Positions 57,828 to 64,000 of a DNA stretch of 64,000 nt are shown one piece after another (the first letter of the stretch is position 1; every line of letters begins with the position of its first letter). The translations under genes were made by a program, and so were the position numbers. The notes under the pieces are model-generated. The model had not been told where the DNA came from, ran no database searches, and saw only the letters and a list, made by a program, of their open reading frames with translations. The DNA comes from Verrucomicrobiaceae bacterium (GTDB taxonomy: Bacteria > Verrucomicrobiota > Verrucomicrobiia > Verrucomicrobiales > Akkermansiaceae): the NCBI GenBank assembly GCA_027491155.1, contig JAIXWR010000045.1:1-64000 (forward strand), written 5' to 3'.

Positions 57828-59078
57828 ATGAAACTTCTCCATTTTGCCCCACCCGTCCTTGCCCTAGCCATCTGCGCCACATGGCTCGGTTCGCAGCGCA
57901 GCTCGATCGAGGACATGGAAGAGGAGAATGCCAGGCTCTTGGGAGAAGCCACACCGGCACGCGCATCATCCGTCTCCGGGGATGACCGGATCAGCGGAGA
58001 GACTTGGAGATCCCGATCCGGCGACTGGAAGAAAGTCGCTGCGGATCTAGGCGATCTCGAAGGTCGAGGTCAACTGCCTGACATGCGAGACACGAAGCGG
58101 CTCGAGCAGCTCATTCTGGAAATGGACGCACCCGGAATCATCGCCGCGCTTGGGGAAATTGATGCCCTTGAACTCCCCGACTCATCGAGGCGAGAGCTGC
58201 AGCGCATGCTGCTCGACGCCCTTGCCAGGAAGGATCCCGGGCTCGCTTGCCAACATTTCATCGAGAATGCCCATGGGCAGCCCGCCACACTCACATGGCC
58301 GATCAAACATGCCTTCGAAGCATGGCTGAAGCGCGACCCCGCCACGGCCAATGAATGGCTGGATCGGCAGCTCGCTGCGGGGACCTTGGACGGCAAGTCT
58401 CTTGATGGGAGAAACCCGATCCGCCTTCAGATGCAGGCGGCAAGTCTCTATTCCCTGATCGGATCGGACCCTGCCGCCGCGAGGCGCAGAATGAGTGACA
58501 TACCACTCGACCAACGCAGGGACATGCTTTTGGCATCGCACTACAGTGTGGTGGAGAAGGATCATGAAGCCTTCGCGGATCTGGTTCGGGGCAGCCTGCC
58601 CAGGGAGGATCAAAGCAAGGTTTTATCAAGCCAGCTCTCACTTTATGGAAATCAGGATGATCTGAAGAGAGTGAGCAGCTACCTGTCGCGCATCGATGCA
58701 ACGAAAGAGGATCGCGTCGCCTGCTTGGAGGTGGCCACCTTGAGTCTCTTTACCTTGATGCCCAGGGAACGTGAATTGACTCGCGAGGACTTCGATCAAT
58801 TTCACCAATGGGCCGGATCCATCGACCCGGAGTCTGCGGATAAAGTGACCGGAACCGCCCTTGCGGTCACCCTTTCGTCTGGGAAGAATGTGTCCTTCGA
58901 TGAATTGGCCGGTATCGCCTCCGATTACCATGGGGCAGGTGCCGGGGACGACATCCTCGTGGCGTTCATTGAGCAGAGTGTCGCCAACGAGAGCGTTTCG
59001 AAAGCCAAGGCCCGGGATGTCGCCATCAGAATCAGAGATCTTGAGCGGCGTGAGGAACTCCTTGAACAGCTGAAGTAA
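57828..59078 (+). CDS. Membrane-anchored helical-repeat protein, array type A (A1)
   Basis: MKLLHFAPPVLALAICATWLGSQRSSIEDMEEENARLL; EAWLKRDPATANEWLDRQL; DYHGAGAGDDILVAFIEQS; resembles 60498-61844. Confidence 0.8.
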   Translation: MKLLHFAPPVLALAICATWLGSQRSSIEDMEEENARLLGEATPARASSVSGDDRISGETWRSRSGDWKKVAADLGDLEGRGQLPDMRDTKRLEQLILEMDAPGIIAALGEIDALELPDSSRRELQRMLLDALARKDPGLACQHFIENAHGQPATLTWPIKHAFEAWLKRDPATANEWLDRQLAAGTLDGKSLDGRNPIRLQMQAASLYSLIGSDPAAARRRMSDIPLDQRRDMLLASHYSVVEKDHEAFADLVRGSLPREDQSKVLSSQLSLYGNQDDLKRVSSYLSRIDATKEDRVACLEVATLSLFTLMPRERELTREDFDQFHQWAGSIDPESADKVTGTALAVTLSSGKNVSFDELAGIASDYHGAGAGDDILVAFIEQSVANESVSKAKARDVAIRIRDLERREELLEQLK

Positions 59079-59088
59079 GCTTTTGCTC

Positions 59089-60381
59089 ATGAAGCCATCC
59101 ATCATCATCACCGCCATCACTCTGATCGTTGCCGCCACATTCGGTTGGCATCGCCACCAGGAAATCGTCAGCTTGCGAGCGGGAAATGCCAGGCTTGTCG
59201 AAGGAGCCGCCGCGCACGGCAAATCGCGAGATGGTGAAGGCGGCACACGGCACCGTGAGCGTCAGGATGAAGGCGCCTTGGCCGCGGAGTTCATCGCCCT
59301 TGCACGGGAAGGGGGAAAGCTCCTGGGAGACGGCGTCGGTGCCGATGCGGAAACCGCGCAGAGGAGCGTGGATCTTATCGATCGGATGATGAGGCTCAAC
59401 GCTCCGCAACTGGAGAGCTTTCTCGCCACGCTCCGGGCCGAGCCCGGAATCAACGAGATTGCACGCAAGGATATGCTGATGGACTGCGTGTTGGCGCTCT
59501 CCACCAGGAACCCGCGCGCCGGATTGGAACTCCTCATCCAATCGCCCGAACTACTGGGCGAAGGTTCGATTACCAAACAGTACATCGGGGAGTTGCTCGG
59601 GAACCTGGCGAAGGAGGATCCTCAGATCGCGCTCGAATGGATTCGTGCCAACAAGGAAGCGCATCCCGATCTTGTCACGGACGATCTCATCGCCTTCCTC
59701 GTTGCTGGAGTGTCAGCGAATGACCCGACACATGCCTTTCAGTTGCTTTGCGATGTAGAGCCATCGAAACACGTGGCGACGGTTTCAAAGATCATCGAAA
59801 CGGCGGCCAATCCCGCACAACGTGATGTGACGCTCACGGCGCTGAGGCGGTTCGCGGCGGCCCAACAGAACCCGCAGGTTTTGAAGGATGGCATCAGCGA
59901 CCTCGTTTTCGGTGGGGTCTACAAAGAACGGGGCTTCGAGGAGACGTCCAGTTGGCTCGCCTCCGTGCAGTTGTCAGGCGAAGAGCTGGCATCCGCCACG
60001 GGGAACATGGAACACCGGGTGAAACCCGAAGAAACGGCTCGATGGCTCGAATGGCTTGGCGCCAGCGGCTTGCCCGAAGAAGTCGTAAGGGATCGCGCCT
60101 ACAACCTCAGCGCGGAGTGGACGGAGAAAGACTACCAGGCCGCCGGCAAATGGCTCGCCAGCGCCCCCGATAGTCCCGGGAAATCCGCAGCCGTTGGTGC
60201 CTTCGCTGCCAAAGTGCATCCCTTCGAACCCGAGATCGCCATGCAATGGCTGGAAACCCTTCCGCGGGGCCCCGACCGCAACAAGGCGCTCCAGGCGATC
60301 CATCGAGGGATGCGGGAGAACAGGAGCTACGAGAAGGGTGCTGTTGACGCTTTCGCGCGAGAGCATGGCTTTTCAGAGTGA
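59089..60381 (+). CDS. Membrane-anchored helical-repeat protein, array type B (B1)
   Basis: MKPSIIITAITLIVAATFGWHRHQEIVSLRAGNARL; WTEKDYQAAGKWLASAPDSPGKSAAVGAFAAKVHPFEPEIAMQWLETLPRGPDRNKALQAIHRG. Confidence 0.8.
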   Translation: MKPSIIITAITLIVAATFGWHRHQEIVSLRAGNARLVEGAAAHGKSRDGEGGTRHRERQDEGALAAEFIALAREGGKLLGDGVGADAETAQRSVDLIDRMMRLNAPQLESFLATLRAEPGINEIARKDMLMDCVLALSTRNPRAGLELLIQSPELLGEGSITKQYIGELLGNLAKEDPQIALEWIRANKEAHPDLVTDDLIAFLVAGVSANDPTHAFQLLCDVEPSKHVATVSKIIETAANPAQRDVTLTALRRFAAAQQNPQVLKDGISDLVFGGVYKERGFEETSSWLASVQLSGEELASATGNMEHRVKPEETARWLEWLGASGLPEEVVRDRAYNLSAEWTEKDYQAAGKWLASAPDSPGKSAAVGAFAAKVHPFEPEIAMQWLETLPRGPDRNKALQAIHRGMRENRSYEKGAVDAFAREHGFSE

Positions 60382-60497
60382 TCCGAAAACACCATGCCAA
60401 GCTTTCCCCTCGCTTTGACGACTTTTTTGAATCCGGGACGAGGGCTTTAGCGAACCACTTGATGAAGCCGATCCTCCCCTCGGAATCTCAACAGAAC

Positions 60498-61844
60498 ATG
60501 AGAGTCGTTCACTACGTCCCGCCCCTCTTTGCGCTGATCATCGCTGCGGCATGGCTGACCAGCTTGCGGGCCTCGAATCGCGCCTTGGAGCAGGACAATC
60601 GCTCTCTTCAGGAGAAGATCGCGGAGTCCCGCAGTTCCCCGGGCTCTCGGGATGAGCGCGCCAGATCCGGTGCGAAAAGCGACAGAGCCAGCGCGAACAG
60701 CGCCAGGGCGAAGCGCGAGACGAAGCCAGCGGACGTTGAGGTCAAGCCCTTGTCCGAATTCAAGCCCACCGCCGGTGATTTCAACGAACTCGTCCTCCTC
60801 AACAACAATGAAGGGGTAAGATTCAATCTTACAGAAGCCTGTCGAAGGCTCGAAGCGTTGGCTTCCGAGATGAGTGGCGACGAACTCGTAAGAGCCTACA
60901 CGCAAATGGGCTCACTCCCGGTGGATGCGCCATTTCGCAATTACCTCGAATGGCTGATGCTGAACCAACTCAAGAAGAAGAATCCCGAGTTCGCGTTCAG
61001 CCAACTCATTGCGAAGTGCCAGAATGAAGATACAGGACCGATCAAGATGGGCGATTTCAATGAATGGCTCGCGAGGGATCCTTCCGCCGCCACGACCTGG
61101 TATGAGAACCAGCTCGAGGCTCAGGTCTTCGATAAGACCCTTGATGGAAAAACTCCCAACATGGTGCCTTTTGAAGCTGCATTCATCATGTCCTTGCTCG
61201 CATCCGACCCGGCCGCCGCGGAGCAACGCATGAACAATATTCCGCCCGATCTCCGCGCCAGTTTAGGTGATTACGTTTGGAAAGTCTCCAAAGAGAACAG
61301 CAAGGCTTTCGTTGAATTGCTTCGAAAATCAATGCCGATGGAAGATTATATCGCCATACTGAAGGACAACAGTCTGACGGAGTATCATTTCAGGTTCGAC
61401 AGCGATAGCGATCCCCAAGCTGTCCAGAAGAACCTTGATAGCCTCGGATTCACGCCTGAGGAATGCTCCACCCTTATGACGCAGCACTTTGCGGAGATTG
61501 CGAAGGCTCAAGCGATGAGAGACAAGTTCGGTATGCCGTCTCGCGAGAAATTCGACGAAGATCGCGCACGGATTCAGGCGATCGACCCTTCCTCCGCTGA
61601 CCGGGCAACAGGATTTGCACTCCAGAGTTACCTCGCGGAATCCAAGACGACCAGCGCACAGGACTTCGTCGAGAAGGTCGCTTTGGACTACCATGGTTCA
61701 GGTGCGGGAGACGAAATCCTGCTTCCATTGATTGAGGGCAGTGCGAAGGGGAGTATCCCTTTTCCGAAAGAAAGAGCGCGAGTGCTGGCAGATAAAATCA
61801 CGGATGCCAGGCTCCGTGAAGAGATGCTGCAAAAGCTCGATTGA
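60498..61844 (+). CDS. Membrane-anchored helical-repeat protein, array type A (A2)
   Basis: MRVVHYVPPLFALIIAAAWLTSLRASNRALEQDNRSL; NEWLARDPSAATTWYENQL; SADRATGFALQSYL; DYHGSGAGDEILLPLIEGSA; alternative ATG at 60462. Confidence 0.8.
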   Translation: MRVVHYVPPLFALIIAAAWLTSLRASNRALEQDNRSLQEKIAESRSSPGSRDERARSGAKSDRASANSARAKRETKPADVEVKPLSEFKPTAGDFNELVLLNNNEGVRFNLTEACRRLEALASEMSGDELVRAYTQMGSLPVDAPFRNYLEWLMLNQLKKKNPEFAFSQLIAKCQNEDTGPIKMGDFNEWLARDPSAATTWYENQLEAQVFDKTLDGKTPNMVPFEAAFIMSLLASDPAAAEQRMNNIPPDLRASLGDYVWKVSKENSKAFVELLRKSMPMEDYIAILKDNSLTEYHFRFDSDSDPQAVQKNLDSLGFTPEECSTLMTQHFAEIAKAQAMRDKFGMPSREKFDEDRARIQAIDPSSADRATGFALQSYLAESKTTSAQDFVEKVALDYHGSGAGDEILLPLIEGSAKGSIPFPKERARVLADKITDARLREEMLQKLD

Positions 61845-61847
61845 AGC

Positions 61848-63071
61848 ATGAAACATTCCCTTGTCATTTGTGCTCTCATCTTCACCTTCGCCGCTTTTCT
61901 GGGCTGGCGGGAGGAACAGCAGATTTCAAGAACCAGAGAGATCAATGCAAAACTGGCGACAGAAGCCGCGGCCATTCCCAACGAGGGTATCCAAGGGCCA
62001 ACGTCCTCTGTAGTCTCCGATAAACGCGTGGATCGGCGAAAAGAAGATCTCGCCATGAAGAAAAAAGTAAAAGCCCTCGTGAGCGACTATTTTGCCTTAT
62101 TGCGCAATGAGGATGAGGCATCCGCGGAAGAAATCGCCGCTTTGCGAGAGAACATCAAGAGTCGCCTGGAGGAACTCGACCCATCGGCGATCCGAGAATT
62201 CATGGGTGAATTCAGCAGCCTTCCCGGTGTGAACTCCGGGATGAAGAGTGACGTGAACGAGTACGTCATGAATGTTTTTATCAAGAAATACCCGGTGGAG
62301 ATGGCCTCAATGATGAGCAAGGCTCCCGAGCTCTTTAGTCTCAGTGGTCAATCCGTGCCCGAGAGAGTGATTTACGATCCGTTCAAGTTCCTCGTTTATT
62401 ACTATTGCTGGATGGAGAAGGATCTCCCGCTTGTTTTTGATTGCCTCGCAGAAGCATCGCCGGAATTTCAATCCAAATATATCAGTGGAACGTTAGAACA
62501 TTATGCGGATACCCCTCTTCGCCGAGCCGAGTTGTTCGAAGAGATGAGAGCCTTCGCCTCGACCCCGGAACAAGTGGATCTTGTGAGAGCTCAGATGAGC
62601 GATCTCCTCTTCGTGCGTCCCGACGCAAAGGTGACGTTCGTTGAGGTGTCCGATTTGCTCCAATCGGCGGATTTATCCAGTGATGAACTTGTCGCTGCCA
62701 CCAAGGGCATGGAGAACAAAGTGCGGGTTGGCGAAACGGGCCAATGGCTTGACTGGCTTAGGACGACCGGGATACCTGTCGAGATCGCGAAGGAGCGTGC
62801 TTTCGATCTCGCCGACCGGTGGACAGAGAAAGACTACCTCGCCGTCGGCAAATGGCTCAATAGCGCACCCGAAGGTCCGGAGAAGTCCGCGGTGGCGAGT
62901 GCCTACGCGGCCAAGACCTATCCTTACGATCCGGAGGGCGCCATGCAATGGATTGAGACCCTCCCTCAGGGGCCCGACCGGAACAAGGCACTGGAAACCA
63001 TCTATCAAGGTCTGCCGAAAGACAGTGATGAAGCAGAAGCCTTCGCGAGTGAGTTTGGCCTCGGGAAGTGA
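61848..63071 (+). CDS. Membrane-anchored helical-repeat protein, array type B (B2)
   Basis: MKHSLVICALIFTFAAFLGWREEQQISRTREINAKL; WTEKDYLAVGKWLNSAPEGPEKSAVASAYAAKTYPYDPEGAMQWIETLPQGPDRNKALETIYQGL. Confidence 0.8.
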   Translation: MKHSLVICALIFTFAAFLGWREEQQISRTREINAKLATEAAAIPNEGIQGPTSSVVSDKRVDRRKEDLAMKKKVKALVSDYFALLRNEDEASAEEIAALRENIKSRLEELDPSAIREFMGEFSSLPGVNSGMKSDVNEYVMNVFIKKYPVEMASMMSKAPELFSLSGQSVPERVIYDPFKFLVYYYCWMEKDLPLVFDCLAEASPEFQSKYISGTLEHYADTPLRRAELFEEMRAFASTPEQVDLVRAQMSDLLFVRPDAKVTFVEVSDLLQSADLSSDELVAATKGMENKVRVGETGQWLDWLRTTGIPVEIAKERAFDLADRWTEKDYLAVGKWLNSAPEGPEKSAVASAYAAKTYPYDPEGAMQWIETLPQGPDRNKALETIYQGLPKDSDEAEAFASEFGLGK

Positions 63072-63234
63072 CCGATCCTTGTGAGTCCATTTTCCAGAAT
63101 GCACGTTCCTGAGACTCGGCGTCGCTGTGTTCCGGAATCTTCCGGGGTCGTTTTTTCGCATAAATTTCCAAGGATTTCCCGGTAGCTGTGTCTTGATCTC
63201 GTGGGTCTTTTGCCGCCCAATAACTCATAGGCCG

Positions 63235-64000
63235 ATGAAATCCACGACCAACATTTGTCTCGCGACGCTGCTCATCGCCGCCGTGCCTCTTGGGTTGCTG
63301 TGGAAAGAAAACGCCTCACTCCGCGCCCGGATCGCCGCGCAATCCCCGGCTGCGCCGCCGCCCGCTGACGGGGAGCTGGCAAAGTCCGATCGCCGCGGAC
63401 CGATTCGCGTCGCAGGGACTGAGAAGCTGTCAGCCCAGAAGAGTGTGACCGGGGAGATCCAATGGAGGTCCGTTTTGGAAGATCCGGACCCCGTGCGCCG
63501 GGCGGGGCGTTTCTACGCCTTCGTCAGCAACATGACTCCCGAAAGCGCGCGGGCGGCGGCGGAGTCGCTGGAGGACATGCGCAACCGCAACGCGCTGAGC
63601 GACGACGAGTGGAGGCATTTTTTCCTCGGCTGGGGTGGCGTCGATGGAAAGGCCGCCCTTGCCTACTTGGATGCCGTACCGGAGAACTCCGCCGCCCGCT
63701 GGAAGAATCGAGAGGCGGCCCTCACTGGCTGGGCCTCTCGCGATGTGGCGGGTGCCCAAGCGTGGCTGAAAGATCATGTTACCAGGAGCTGTCACACGCG
63801 CAAAGACGAGCCCTATTTCGCGGAGGATCTCTTCAAAGCGGTTTCCGAGTGCATGCGAGTCACGGACGAGGACGCGGCGCGCGACTATCTGGTGGCGCAG
63901 ACGGTGGCGGGCCATGTGACGAACGCTGAGGCTGTCGATTGGATTGCAGGCGAATGGAATGATGCCGATGCCCATGACAAAGCGGCGACCCTGCTCGCCC
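63235..64000 (+). CDS. Membrane-anchored helical-repeat protein, fifth array member (type C), truncated by window end
   Basis: Open frame read directly from ATG 63235: MKSTTNICLATLLIAAVPLGLLWKENASLRARIAAQSP...ALTGWASRDVAGAQAWLKDHV...; no stop before 64000. Confidence 0.75.
   Translation, partial: MKSTTNICLATLLIAAVPLGLLWKENASLRARIAAQSPAAPPPADGELAKSDRRGPIRVAGTEKLSAQKSVTGEIQWRSVLEDPDPVRRAGRFYAFVSNMTPESARAAAESLEDMRNRNALSDDEWRHFFLGWGGVDGKAALAYLDAVPENSAARWKNREAALTGWASRDVAGAQAWLKDHVTRSCHTRKDEPYFAEDLFKAVSECMRVTDEDAARDYLVAQTVAGHVTNAEAVDWIAGEWNDADAHDKAATLLA

Overview
GC-rich bacterial chromosome segment with the gene content and protein style of Verrucomicrobia (Luteolibacter/Haloferula-like). The taxonomic call is inference from protein style; no search was run. 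Housekeeping content: pheS/pheT, rplT/rpmI, purU, glyS-type glycyl-tRNA synthetase, rlmH, lpxI, lpxA, putA, selO, one tRNA-Leu(CAA), and a full cbb3 oxidase cluster (ccoS, fused ccoNO, ccoQ-like, an apparently mono-heme ccoP, ccoG, ccoH-like, SafE-like, ccoI) followed by a PocR/AraC regulator. Accessory content: several large exported proteins (LamG/IPT/two 7-repeat propeller-like blocks; choice-of-anchor-I/5'-nucleotidase; PhoD-like phosphatase; M60-like metallopeptidase with three SbsA-like Ig domains) that appear to share a C-terminal module. Other items are a His-rich porin-like protein, a HEPN gene pair beside the tRNA, and dispersed inverted-repeat elements. The most interesting undescribed-looking locus is 57.8-64.0 kb: a tandem array of membrane-anchored helical-repeat proteins arranged as A-B-A'-B'-C, in which each A-B pair is tightly coupled and A resembles A' while B resembles B'. 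Most other long ORFs in the supplied track are antisense or out-of-frame artefacts of high GC.
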